The translations under genes were made by a program, and so were the position numbers. The notes beneath the pieces were generated by a model. The model was not told the origin of the DNA, ran no database searches, and saw only the letters and a program-made list of their open reading frames with translations. Below, piece by piece: positions 8,832-17,875 of a DNA stretch of 59,335 nucleotides (position 1 is its first letter; every line of letters begins with the position of its first letter). This DNA comes from G963666945 sp963666945 (lineage in GTDB: Bacteria > Bacteroidota > Bacteroidia > Bacteroidales > Marinifilaceae): positions 1-59,335 of the forward strand of contig CAXXRT010000042.1 in the NCBI GenBank assembly GCA_963666945.2, written 5' to 3'.

Positions 8832-8905
8832 CGGTCTGGACGAGACTCGAACTCGCGACCCCATGCGTGACAGGCATGTATTCTAACCAACTGAACTACC
8901 AGACC
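8832..8905 (-). tRNA. tRNA-Asp (GTC), copy 3 in transcription order
   Basis: A 74-nt tRNA with a seven-base acceptor stem GGTCTGG/CCAGACC, G discriminator, D-arm, anticodon stem CATGC/GCATG enclosing loop CTGTCAC (anticodon GTC) and a normal T-arm with TTCGAGT. CCA is not encoded. It is identical to the two other copies. Confidence 0.97.
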
Positions 8906-8941
8906 AGTCTTTGATAAACAAAGTATTTAAAAACTTAGTTG

Positions 8942-9015
8942 CGGTCTGGACGAGACTCGAACTCGCGACCCCATGCGTGACAGGCATGTATTCTAACCAA
9001 CTGAACTACCAGACC
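8942..9015 (-). tRNA. tRNA-Asp (GTC), copy 2
   Basis: Identical in all 74 positions to the flanking copies. It is separated from the others by short AT-rich spacers of 36 and 32 bases, so the three are one transcript. Confidence 0.97.
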
Positions 9016-9047
9016 AAGTTTTTTAACAATATTTCAAATTTTGTTGG

Positions 9048-9121
9048 CGGTCTGGACGAGACTCGAACTCGCGACCCCATGCGTGACAGGCATGTATTCT
9101 AACCAACTGAACTACCAGACC
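9048..9121 (-). tRNA. tRNA-Asp (GTC), copy 1
   Basis: Promoter-proximal copy of the triplicated tRNA-Asp, same sequence and structure as the others. A promoter lies about 50 bases upstream on the minus strand. Confidence 0.97.
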
Positions 9122-9168
9122 ATTCTTTTTGTAGGCCCCGCTGGACCTCCTTGTTTTCAAAGACGGTG

Positions 9169-9199
9169 CAAAGATATATTAAGTTTTTATTTCTGCAAT
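9169..9199 (-). promoter_or_regulatory. Bacteroidota-type promoter for the tRNA-Asp cluster
   Basis: On the minus strand a TATCTTTG element (plus 9169-9176) matches the TAnnTTTG -7 box, and TTG lies 19 bases upstream (plus 9196-9198). Confidence 0.7.
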
Positions 9200-9237
9200 A
9201 TCTGCGGTGATTTTTTTGTTGAAAAAATGCTATTTTT

Positions 9238-9774
9238 CTATTCTTTCCTGAAAAAACTGAAGTTAACACTCCCGTAACTGCGTTTTTCTTCGAACATAGG
9301 GTGGCCGGAGAAATCTGTCTGGTCTGAATGTTCTACAATAAGAAGTCCTTCTTCTTTTAAGAGATTGTTGTTGTAAACAAGATTGGGAATCTCCAGTATG
9401 TTTTCCAGTGCAAATGGTGGATCTGCAAAAACGATATCAAATTGTTTGTCACATCTGGTTGCAAAACGAAATACATCGCTTTTTACCACTTTCATTTGCT
9501 TAAAGCCAAGCTCGTCGGCTGTCTTTTTTATGAATGTAAAGTGGTTGTATGAATTTTCCACTGAAAGTATGGATTTTACTCCCCTGGAAGCAAATTCATA
9601 ACTTATGCCTCCTGTTCCTGCAAATAAATCCAGTACTTCAAGATCTTCGTAATAATACTCGTTTGAGAGTACATTGAACAGATTCTCCTTGGCAAAATCT
9701 GTCGTTGGGCGGGCTTTGAACTTTTTGTCAGGGGAAATTCTCCTGCCCTTATGTGTTCCACTAATTATACGCAC
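9238..9774 (-). CDS. rsmD: 16S rRNA (guanine966-N2)-methyltransferase RsmD
   Basis: A 178-residue class I SAM-dependent methyltransferase that modifies G966 of 16S rRNA. Features are M-R-I-I-S-G-T-H-K-G-R-R at the N-terminus, the R-P-T-T-D-F-A-K-E-N-L-F-N segment diagnostic of RsmD, the SAM loop L-D-L-F-A-G-T-G-G at 48-56, and the catalytic D-P-P-F motif at 118-121. Length is normal for the family. The start overlaps the end of the DUF3822 gene by 10 bases, so the two are translationally coupled. Confidence 0.94.
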   Translation of the reverse strand: MRIISGTHKGRRISPDKKFKARPTTDFAKENLFNVLSNEYYYEDLEVLDLFAGTGGISYEFASRGVKSILSVENSYNHFTFIKKTADELGFKQMKVVKSDVFRFATRCDKQFDIVFADPPFALENILEIPNLVYNNNLLKEEGLLIVEHSDQTDFSGHPMFEEKRSYGSVNFSFFRKE

Positions 9775-10607
9775 GTTTCAACATTTAATAGGTTTGCATA
9801 ATAGGCTCTGTCTATATTATGCTTCTTTAGAAATCTAATATCTCCGTAGGTGTTGGAGTAATCGGTGTTTTTGATATACTGCTTGAGTATTTTTATTGCT
9901 TCAGAATCTTTATTGACAATGCCGGATATAATACATTTACAATTGTCGGACTTTATATCTAGCTCCTTTAGTGTGTTTAGTATGTAGTAAGCTATGTCAG
10001 TTTCTGAATTGAAGGAATGAGAATTAATAAGTTTTGCTTTATTGTTCTCTATGATTATAATGTCGAAATAATCTTCCATAATGTTTATGAAAGCATTTGA
10101 ATACAGTGAGTTGTTGGTTTTCATTGCATACTGCAATAATGGTACACTGTAGTGAATTATTTCGGGATTATTAAGATGTTGGTTTATAAAATCAAAAAGA
10201 CTTTCCTCCATTGGAAAGATAATAAAGCCTTTAAGCGAGTCTATACTGTTGTATAATAGTATTTCGTTACTCTCTGTGTTTTGACAGGGAACATATAGTT
10301 GCGAAATACATTCTTTTTGGAAATACTCCTTTGGAACTATAGTTTTCTGTTTTGAAGAATATAGCAGGGTGATTTTTTTATAGTTGTATTTTAAAAGTGG
10401 CTCGTTTAAAAGTGCATTTTTTAGTTTAATGTTAAACTCCTCTTTAAGTGTAGTGTTCCAGAAGATACTCTTAATTCCTATATGGTTACCATTTTGTGGG
10501 TTGAATATGGAAAAAGAAAATCCATTCAGGCATGCCTGAATGGATAAATTATAATTTCCAGAATTATTTCTGTCAAATTCTTTATCTAAGAAATAAATAT
10601 CTTGCAT
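9765..10607 (-). CDS. DUF3822 family protein
   Basis: A 280-residue soluble protein assigned to DUF3822, a Bacteroidota family commonly encoded directly before rsmD. The N-terminus (F-D-R-N-N-S-G-N-Y-N-L-S-I-Q) and the middle segment with Y-S-N-A-F-I-N-I-M-E-D-Y-F-D are consistent. It has repeated beta-strand and helix alternation in both halves, without a signal peptide or membrane helix. The biochemical function is not known. It is oriented with rsmD and lies 9 bases downstream of the frameshifted gene at 10617-11266. Confidence 0.75.
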   Translation of the reverse strand: MQDIYFLDKEFDRNNSGNYNLSIQACLNGFSFSIFNPQNGNHIGIKSIFWNTTLKEEFNIKLKNALLNEPLLKYNYKKITLLYSSKQKTIVPKEYFQKECISQLYVPCQNTESNEILLYNSIDSLKGFIIFPMEESLFDFINQHLNNPEIIHYSVPLLQYAMKTNNSLYSNAFINIMEDYFDIIIIENNKAKLINSHSFNSETDIAYYILNTLKELDIKSDNCKCIISGIVNKDSEAIKILKQYIKNTDYSNTYGDIRFLKKHNIDRAYYANLLNVETCV

Positions 10608-10616
10608 ATCAGATCA

Positions 10617-11266
10617 TTACTCCCAGTTTCCAACATTATAATTAGCTTCTTTAATATCTCCAACTTTTAATCGGGATATTTGTTGATTCTCATTCTGTTC
10701 CGTTTTCTTCAAGAATATCATTGCGATATTCCATCGTAGATGTCTTCGAAGATAATAGTGTTGGATACTTTTGCTTCAAATACAGGAATCTCAACCATAG
10801 ACTCGGTCATTACACTCGATGCTCCAATTTTGAATTCATATTTCTCTTTACGTGAAAGGAACATATCTTAATTTTCTCAATTGGGTATGTTTTTCCAAAA
10901 AGAGTATCCAGAGCTGAAACTCTTAAAGTATCACGAATGATTATTCCTTTTTTAATAGCCTCTGTTTCTGTCATACCTGCTTCCAGCTGGTCATCAGAAA
11001 GAGACCCGATAGATTTAACTATCTTAATAGAATCGTTTTTAAACGAAGCTGATAAGAGTATCAAAATTTGAAGCATAAGAACCGTGAGCATCTTTAAATG
11101 CAATTTGTGCTTCTCTGATGTCTTTTAGCTTTTTGATGATTATCTTCGTATCTTTGCTTTTTAATAACACGAAACTTCTGTGGCTTTTGTATACTGTCAA
11201 CGCATAAATACCCCCAGCACCACAATCGCACACCCCAAAAGAATCTGTACAATAATTTTTTTTCAT
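10617..11266 (-). pseudogene. Small membrane-anchored conserved protein, broken by about eight indels
   Basis: When single surplus bases are ignored, the minus strand encodes one protein of about 213 residues: M-K-K-I-I-V-Q-I-L-L-G-C-A (membrane anchor), then Y-A-L-T-V-Y-K-S-H, K-K-L-K-D-I-R-E-A-Q-I-A-F, a long S-L-S-D-D-Q-L-E-A-G-M-T-E-T-E segment, D-T-L-F-G-K-T-Y-P-I-E-K-I, V-E-I-P-V-F-E-A-K-V, and the C-terminus L-K-V-G-D-I-K-E-A-N-Y-N-V-G-N-W-E. The last motif is one I recognise from a conserved uncharacterised Bacteroidales family found upstream of DUF3822. All interruptions are extra bases (for example at 11251-11260, 11212-11217, and near 11037), none is a substitution. This pattern looks more like sequencing error than decay, but a real pseudogene cannot be excluded. 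Confidence 0.7.
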
Positions 11267-11419
11267 AAGTCCTAATTTTACAATCTTATAAATATTTTCC
11301 CTTTATCCGTAATTATAAAGTAATTTTGTTAATAATCACTTATTGTTTTAGTATGTTTGCAGCAAATTTATATAAAAAAAATAAAAGAAGACTTTTTTCT
11401 GACATATAATTTTTAATAA

Positions 11420-12848
11420 ATGTTGAAGGAATATATAATAAAATCGGTTTTTGAAGAGTTAGGGTACGAGCCCTACCTTATGTCAGCATGAATTGATAAG
11501 CAGTCTTTCCGGGGTTTATTACAGAGGGGAGGGATGAAGATCTGTTTTTGCTGAAAGGGTTATGCCGGAGACCGGAAAAACCACTGTTATTAGTTCCTTT
11601 GTCAGAGTATTGAAAAAGTTTAAGATTAAAAACTGTATTACTGGCTCCTACCGGCAGGGCTGCTAAGGTGTTGTCAAGATATGCCTCGGAACCGGCTTTT
11701 TACTATTCATAAATGGAATTTATAGACAGAGGAAAGAGGAAGAGGGAATAGGTGTATTTGATGTTGATTTTAATAAAAACTCTAATACAATATTTATTGT
11801 TGATGAAGCTTCAATGATTTCCAATTACTCCACTGATGGATCTTTTTTTGGTTCGGGTGCTTTGCTCGACGATTTGATAAGGTATGTGTATAACGGAAGA
11901 AATTGTAAGATAATATTTGTTGGTGATATAGCTCAGTTACCTCCTGTGGGGCTTGATGTCAGTCCTGCCCTGGATAAGGATGAATTGCAATTTTCTTATG
12001 GTAAGAAAGTGTGGGAGAAGTATCTCGATGAGGTTGTTCGTCAGAGTGCCGACTCGGGAATATTGTATAATGCTACTTTGCTCAGGGTGGCTATGTTTTC
12101 CGGCGATGCGGGTTTTCCCCATTTCGATATCAAGGGTTATTCTGATGTCAGAAGGATAGGAGGGGATGAGCTTATTGAGGAAATATCTTCCAGTTACGAT
12201 AATTTTGGAATAGGTGAGACTATGGTTGTCTGTCGTTCTAATAAAAGAGCCAACCGTTTTAATCAGGGGATAAGAAATTCGATATTATACAGGGAAGAGG
12301 AGATTTCATCTGGCGATATGCTTATGGTGGTTAAGAATAATTACTATTGGTGTGACGATTCCGGGAATATGGATTTTATTGCCAATGGTGATATTGCACG
12401 CATACAACGCATTAAGAGGATTGTTGAGTTATATGGTTTCCGGTTTGCTATGGTTAGTCTGGAATTTCCGGATTATAACGAAGAACTTGATACGATTATT
12501 ATGCTTGATACACTGAATGTTGAGAGCCCTTCTCTGGGATATGAGGACAGCAAAAAATTATACCGTGAGATAGAGAAGGATTATATAAACGAGAAGAATA
12601 AGAAAAAGAGATTTGAAAAGATAAGGGAGAATGAATATTTCAACGCCTTGCAGGTGAAGTTTGCCTACTCTGTCACATGTCATAAGGCCCAGGGTGGACA
12701 GTGGAGTTCTGTTTTTATAGATCAGGGCTGGATTCCTGAGGATATTCCGGATATGGAGTATATGAGATGGCTGTACACTGCTTTTACAAGGGCAACGGAA
12801 AGACTTTATCTTGTAAACTTTCGTAAAGATTTTTTTGAGGAAGGCTAA
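11420..12848 (+). pseudogene. RecD-like superfamily 1 DNA helicase, N-terminal third broken by seven insertions
   Basis: The intact part (from about 11720) shows the Walker B box I-F-I-V-D-E-A-S-M-I, motif III V-G-D-I-A-Q-L-P-P-V-G, the C-terminal V-K-F-A-Y-S-V-T-C-H-K-A-Q-G-G-Q-W and the final Y-T-A-F-T-R-A-T-E-R-L-Y, as in AAA_30/UvrD_C_2 RecD-like helicases. Upstream, removing seven single bases between 11470 and 11720 restores a continuous frame from ATG 11420, including a perfect Walker A (G-Y-A-G-T/A-G-K-T-T) and L-L-A-P-T-G-R-A-A-K-V-L-S. The corrected length is exactly 474 codons. Such helicases unwind 5'-tailed DNA in repair or recombination. Given the density of insertions and no other decay, error in the assembly is the simplest explanation. 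Confidence 0.8.
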
Positions 12849-13026
12849 AATAATCTGGCTGTTTGTGTGCGTTTAATAAGCCGGCTATTATTCATTATTT
12901 AGAAAACCGTTCTAATCAAACAGGTATTTAATTGAAAGCTATTTTAGATAAAAAAAGACACTATCAAATAAAGTTTTATGATAGGAACTTTTAAAATCTG
13001 CTTATACAGATTGCTGCATAGTCCCT

Positions 13027-13070
13027 AAAAAAAAGATAAGTTCGCAGAGATAACTGGCAAACTTATCTTT
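13027..13070 (-). terminator. Terminator of the phospho-sugar mutase gene
   Basis: AAAGATAAGTT (13032-13042) and AACTTATCTTT (13060-13070) form an 11-bp stem; on the minus strand it is followed by a T run (plus A run 13027-13034). Confidence 0.85.
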
Positions 13071-13101
13071 AAAAAAATGCTTTTTTAGCTTATGCCGATG
13101 C

Positions 13102-14848
13102 TTATTTAAGCTTTAACTCTTCGATAATGGCGTCTATTTTTTCTTCTGTCAGCTTATCTGTTTTTTCATAGTCGGAAGTGTTTTCCAACTTAGCTCTTAT
13201 CTCGAAATAGAATTTTATTTTTGGCTCTGTACCTGATGGCCTTACAGAAATCTTGCTTCCATCTTCAAGAAAAAACTGTAGGACATTTGATGTGGTATCA
13301 AAATCCAGTTTTTTTGTAGTCTTGTTTATAATATCGGCTTCATTTAGAGAAAGGTAGTCTTTTACTTTAATCAGTCTTAAACCGTTTATAAATTCAGGGG
13401 GATTGTTTCTGAGTCTTTCCATCATAGTTGTTATCTCTTCGGCTCCGCTAAGTCCCTTCTTAACTATGTATACCATCTTTTCTTTTGAGAATCCGTATTC
13501 CTTGTAGATATCAAGCAGGAGATCGAATAGCGTCATTCCATTATCTTTTGCCCATGCTGCGATTTCTGCAATAAGGGAACATGAGGAGACTGCATCCTTG
13601 TCTCTTGTGAATGATCCGGGCATATATCCGAATGACTCTTCACCGCCTCCTATATATTTTGTGTGATCTAATTCACGGATTTTTGCTGCTATCCACTTAA
13701 AAGCCTGTGTAGACGTCGTAGCATTCTACATTGTTTTTATCTGTAATGTCTTTAATAAGCTCTGATGTTACTATGGTTTTAACCATGTACTCGTCTCCCT
13801 GCAGACGGTTTTGCTTTTTGTACTGATATATAATATACCAGGTAAATATAATGGCTGTCTGGTTTCCGTTTAGAAGCACCCAGTTATTGTTGTTGTCTTT
13901 AACGGCTATTCCCAGTCTGTCTCCGTCGGGGTCGCATGCCATTACTAGCTCGGCATCGATTTCTTTGGCTTTGTTTATCGCCATTTCAAGAGCCTCTGGT
14001 TCTTCCGGGTTGGCGGACCATACCGTTGGAAAATCACCTGAAACAACATCCTGTTCAGGGACAGTGTGCACCTGTGTGAATCCCCATTTTTTTAGCGAGT
14101 CGGGAACAAGCTTTACGGTTGTTCCGTGAAGTGGTGTGAACACTATTTTCAGGTCGTGTTGGTTCTTTATCGATTCGGGTGATAAAGAAACGCTTTTTAC
14201 AGTGTCAAGGTATAATTCGTCGATGGAAGAATCGAGTATTTCTATTAAATTTTTATTTGGAGTGAATTTTATGTCCTCAACCTTCACATTCTTGATTTCT
14301 TCTATTACGTTCTTATCGTGTGGAGGAACAAGTTGGGATCCATCGTCCCAGTATGCCTTGTATCCGTTATATTCTTTGGGGTTGTGAGAAGCAGTAATTA
14401 TTACTCCGGATACACATCCGAAGTGTCTTATGCAGAACGACATCTCCGGAGTTGGCCTTAGGTCTTCGAAAAGGTATGCCTTTATTCCGTTGGCAGAAAA
14501 TATGTTGGCAACTGTTTCTGCAAACAGTCTGGAGTTGTTTCTGCAGTCGTGACCTATGCATACGGATTTTTCTTTTTTCTCTTTAAAGACTTTATTGATG
14601 TAGTTGGCAAGTCCTTGGGTTGAAGCACCAACGGTGTATATGTTTATTCTGTTGGTGCCAGCACCCATTATTCCTCTGAGTCCCCCTGTTCCAAACTCAA
14701 GGTCTTTGTAAAAGGCTTCAATAAGTTCTGTCTTGTCTTTGGCATTCAGCATTGCCTGCACATCTTTTTTTGTGGTTTTGTCGAAGTGGTCTCCCAACCA
14801 TTCATGTGCTTTAAGTATTGCCCTTTCTTCTATTTCTTTATTTTCCAT
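13102..14848 (-). CDS. Phospho-sugar mutase (phosphoglucomutase/phosphomannomutase), one frameshift
   Basis: An alpha-D-phosphohexomutase of 581 residues after correction. It interconverts hexose 1- and 6-phosphates. The phosphoserine loop T-A-S-H-N-P (S154) followed by Y-N-G-Y-K, the metal-binding D-P-D-G-D-R loop, the G-G-G-E-E-S-F-G-Y sugar-binding loop and the C-terminal phosphate-binding R-P-S-G-T-E-P-K-I-K are all present. The frame breaks after Y-D-V-Y-T-G-F because of one extra A in the run at 13699-13702; removing it restores K-W-I-A-A-K-I-R and the E-E-S loop, which otherwise is lost between two open frames. All catalytic elements are conserved, so an assembly error is more likely than inactivation. 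It is monocistronic with its own terminator. Confidence 0.92.
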
Positions 14849-15048
14849 AATTATATAATTATCTGCTTTTTTAAACTAACTAATCCGTACTGTACTACGG
14901 ATAGATCTCTATATTTGTTGGATAAATGGCTCAGGCATTTTGTTTGGGATGCCTTGTATTTAATAACAAATATAGTTTAAGATTATTTTGGCGAATAATC
15001 TTATGTAATATTAGTCTGGGTAAAGATAATAATTTATGTGAAGAAAGG

Positions 15049-15077
15049 TAAAAAAAAAGCCCCCTGTTGGGAGCTTT
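15049..15077 (-). terminator. Terminator of rplS
   Basis: On the minus strand AAGCTCCC and GGGGGCTT form a stem around AACA, followed by nine T. It lies 10 bases after the rplS stop. Confidence 0.9.
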
Positions 15078-15087
15078 ATATTTGAGA

Positions 15088-15441
15088 TTAGAATCTTTTT
15101 TCTTTGATTCTTGCTTTTTTACCGGTAAGTGCACGTAAGTAGTAAATTCTTGATCTTCTAACTTTACCTTTTTTGTTAACTTCGATTTTATCGATAGAAG
15201 GAGAGTTTAAAGGAATAATTCTTTCTACACCAACGTTACCGGACATTTTCCTTACAGTGAAAGTTTTTGTAGCTTCAGTTCCCTTGATTTGTATAACAAC
15301 ACCACGGAAAATCTGAATTCTCTCTTTATTTCCTTCTTTAATTTTGTAGTGAACACTGATTGTATCACCAGTATTAAATGAAGGGAGTTCATTTTCTCTT
15401 TCTACTGCAAATGCTTGTTCTGCAATCTTAATTAAATCCAT
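15088..15441 (-). CDS. rplS: 50S ribosomal protein L19
   Basis: A 117-residue ribosomal protein of normal length, sitting at the 30S-50S interface. Recognised from F-N-T-G-D-T-I-S-V-H-Y-K-I, R-I-Q-I-F-R-G-V-V-I, F-T-V-R-K-M-S-G-N-V-G-V-E-R-I-I-P-L-N-S-P and K-V-R-R-S-R-I-Y-Y-L-R. It is a single-gene transcript here, without the usual rimM-trmD neighbours seen in other phyla. Confidence 0.98.
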   Translation of the reverse strand: MDLIKIAEQAFAVERENELPSFNTGDTISVHYKIKEGNKERIQIFRGVVIQIKGTEATKTFTVRKMSGNVGVERIIPLNSPSIDKIEVNKKGKVRRSRIYYLRALTGKKARIKEKRF

Positions 15442-15578
15442 TTCTTACAGTTTTAATGGTTTCACGGACGCAATGTAACAGCCTAGTTAGTACCCCTGTC
15501 AGAGATTACGTACGATAAATCGGGCACAAAAGTAACACTTTTTTTTTAAACGCCTATATTTATGTGATAAAAAATCAA

Positions 15579-17285
15579 TTAATGTGCAGCTCCTTTTACT
15601 TCCAGTTTATCTCCTGTCTTCTCTATAATGTGACGAAGGAATTCTTCAGGATATCCTGGTTGCTCACATTTAGGATTCCTATTGTTAGGATCTTTTGTTT
15701 TAACGTTTCCATCTACATATTTTGCAAACAGATAACCGTAAAAATCCCTCCATGAATCAACAAGGTTGTTTCCCTGGTTGCAAGAAAAGTCAGTTAGGTA
15801 TTCAACTGCCATTTCTTTGTTTTCTGCTAACATCGATTCTGCTGCCTTGTCTGTCATTTTTGTGAAGGCTACATATTTTGCCTCAAGAGCTCTTTGTTTC
15901 TTTCTTATTTCAGGCTGAATCATATTATAACGAGTGTAAGCTAAGTTACATACCTGGTTGAATACCCAGTGTGCAGATTTAGGAGTGAAGTCCATAATGT
16001 TGCCGTTACCAACTTTGTATGATTCAGGAACTCTTGTAGATGATGTGTACATTGGGAAATATACAGTACTGGCTGCATCATCTATACCAAACCAGAAAAT
16101 TCCACCTACTTCGTCAGGAAGCCAGCTTCTGCATTGTGCTACAAATGAGAATGCTGTTTGCTGTGTAGCTGTCACTCTTTCGTTGCAATATTCTTTTCCG
16201 TCAACTTTCCATGTAAGAGGTCTCCAACGGTAAGGGCATCCAAAAGGACCGGCACCTGGATCTTTAGACATATCAAGTTCTGTTCCTTCAAGGTGGTCAC
16301 GCATGTAATCCATCACGTCAAGAACGTCAATTTTATTATCTGGCTTAATCCATAGAGGCATACGGTTTGTCGCAAAACCATGCTTTCCATGTTCTATATT
16401 TCCTTTTGCATACTCAAAGTACTGTTCCATGCCTTTTTTAACTGAGTTAAAGAAAGCCCATACACGCATTTCACAGAAACGGGCACCTCCAAAATCAACT
16501 GGAGCATAACATTCAGAGAAGTTGAATTCTTTGTTTTTTGCATCTTTAGGGAAGTATCCTTTTTCTTTTGCAAAAGAGATAACATCTTTAGCATAAACTG
16601 TTGTTATGTCTTTGTCTAAAATATTATCCATCTTGGCAGAAGATATAGATGTTTTTCCTTCAAGAGGGAAAGTTGTTATTCTTGCATGGTTTGCATGGCC
16701 ACTAACATATCCGTCAGGAATCATTCTTGCTACCCATACAGCACCTTTCTGTCCTTTTCCTTTACCAATCAATTCAAGTATCCATACTTCATTTGGATCG
16801 CATATAGAAAAAGATTCTCCAGAACTGGCATAACCGTATTTTTCTACTAATTCAGTCATTACCTTAATAGCTTCACGGGCATTCTTAGCTCTTTGTAAAG
16901 TAGTGTAAATAAGACTACCATAGTCCATGATTGCACCATCTTGTTCGCCTAGTTCTTCTCTACCTCCGTAAGTAGTTTCACCTATGGCTAGCTGGTATTC
17001 GTTCATGTTACCTATAACAGAATAAGTGTGGGCAACCTGAGGAATCTGACCATGGTACTTACCTGAATCCCAGTCGTAAATATCAACCATAGTCCCTGGT
17101 GCCCAGTCTGCTGCTGGTCTGAAATACAATTCTCCGTAAAGTACATGTGAATCGGCTGCATATGTAATCATTGTGGAGCCGTCAGTTGTAGTTGATTTTG
17201 TAAACAAGAAATTAGTACATGCATTTAATTTTCCTGAGAATACAGAAATCATTGCTAGTACTAATACTAATGACAATCTTCTCAT
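15579..17285 (-). CDS. Secreted C69 family dipeptidase
   Basis: A 568-residue peptidase of family C69 (PepD-like, N-terminal nucleophile hydrolase). A signal peptide (residues 1-22) ends in N-A directly before C23, followed by T-N-F-L-F; Cys is the nucleophile exposed by processing. Further family features are G-E-T-T-Y-G-G-R-E-E-L, the E-K-Y-G-Y-A-S-S-G-E-S-F-S-I-C-D segment, V-W-V-A-R-M-I-P-D-G-Y-V-S-G-H-A-N and a C-terminal W-R-D-F-Y-G-Y-L-F-A-K-Y. It probably degrades dipeptides in the periplasm or outside the cell. It is preceded and followed by noncoding gaps and is likely monocistronic. Confidence 0.9.
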   Translation of the reverse strand: MRRLSLVLVLAMISVFSGKLNACTNFLFTKSTTTDGSTMITYAADSHVLYGELYFRPAADWAPGTMVDIYDWDSGKYHGQIPQVAHTYSVIGNMNEYQLAIGETTYGGREELGEQDGAIMDYGSLIYTTLQRAKNAREAIKVMTELVEKYGYASSGESFSICDPNEVWILELIGKGKGQKGAVWVARMIPDGYVSGHANHARITTFPLEGKTSISSAKMDNILDKDITTVYAKDVISFAKEKGYFPKDAKNKEFNFSECYAPVDFGGARFCEMRVWAFFNSVKKGMEQYFEYAKGNIEHGKHGFATNRMPLWIKPDNKIDVLDVMDYMRDHLEGTELDMSKDPGAGPFGCPYRWRPLTWKVDGKEYCNERVTATQQTAFSFVAQCRSWLPDEVGGIFWFGIDDAASTVYFPMYTSSTRVPESYKVGNGNIMDFTPKSAHWVFNQVCNLAYTRYNMIQPEIRKKQRALEAKYVAFTKMTDKAAESMLAENKEMAVEYLTDFSCNQGNNLVDSWRDFYGYLFAKYVDGNVKTKDPNNRNPKCEQPGYPEEFLRHIIEKTGDKLEVKGAAH

Positions 17286-17325
17286 TTCTATTTGATTTTG
17301 GTTTTTTTTATTATTCCGTCAAATA

Positions 17326-17357
17326 TAAAAAAAAATCCGATGTTTAATCGGATTTTT
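17326..17357 (-). terminator. Terminator of the DUF4293 gene
   Basis: AATCCGAT and ATCGGATT form a stem around a four- to five-base loop (17334-17354), with a T run on the minus strand and a shorter one on the plus strand, so it may work in both directions. Confidence 0.85.
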
Positions 17358-17362
17358 AGTAT

Positions 17363-17824
17363 TTATCTTATTCTGTCTATGCTTCTTATTAGTGCCTCGT
17401 CTTTACCTATTGCTCTTATTGCCAGATAACTCAATATGATAGTTATAATTGGTATCACCATGGGTATGTTGTAAAATATCTGAGCATCGTTGTCTTTGGC
17501 AAAGCTGCTTATGTTGTACCAAAGCAGGATGATAGAGCCTATCATCATAAAGATATTTATTGTGGTTAGTCTTATTTGTAAAATCCTCTTCTTGTAAATA
17601 AAGAAGCAAATTAATGCGTTAAGTATCATAAGACCTACAATAATAATACCTGTGTAATTTACCGATAAAGTACCACTTTCTGTTGCATTTTCAGTTATTT
17701 CATGAACATAGAAATTATACATGTTTCCTTCAAGTACATTTAAATTTGCCAACGGCATAAAGAACATAGTCGATAATAAACCGATTATTATTAACAGGTA
17801 TAAAGATTGAATTCGTTGTATCAT
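17363..17824 (-). CDS. DUF4293 family membrane protein
   Basis: A 153-residue protein with four hydrophobic helices (about residues 7-25, 55-75, 85-105, 120-140). The start M-I-Q-R-I-Q-S-L-Y-L-L and the end R-S-I-D-R-I-R are typical of DUF4293, a family confined to Bacteroidota. The function is unknown. It is separated from the prohibitin gene by 51 bases and followed directly by a terminator. Confidence 0.88.
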   Translation of the reverse strand: MIQRIQSLYLLIIIGLLSTMFFMPLANLNVLEGNMYNFYVHEITENATESGTLSVNYTGIIIVGLMILNALICFFIYKKRILQIRLTTINIFMMIGSIILLWYNISSFAKDNDAQIFYNIPMVIPIITIILSYLAIRAIGKDEALIRSIDRIR

Positions 17825-17875
17825 GTCAATTTATTTAAGATTCGCACAAATATAAATAAATTTGTTATTCTTCTT

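Noticed and set aside
8911..9277. Two overlapping small reading frames across the tRNA cluster with near-identical protein text
   Set aside because: The repeat comes from the tRNA copies read on the opposite strand; these are not genes.
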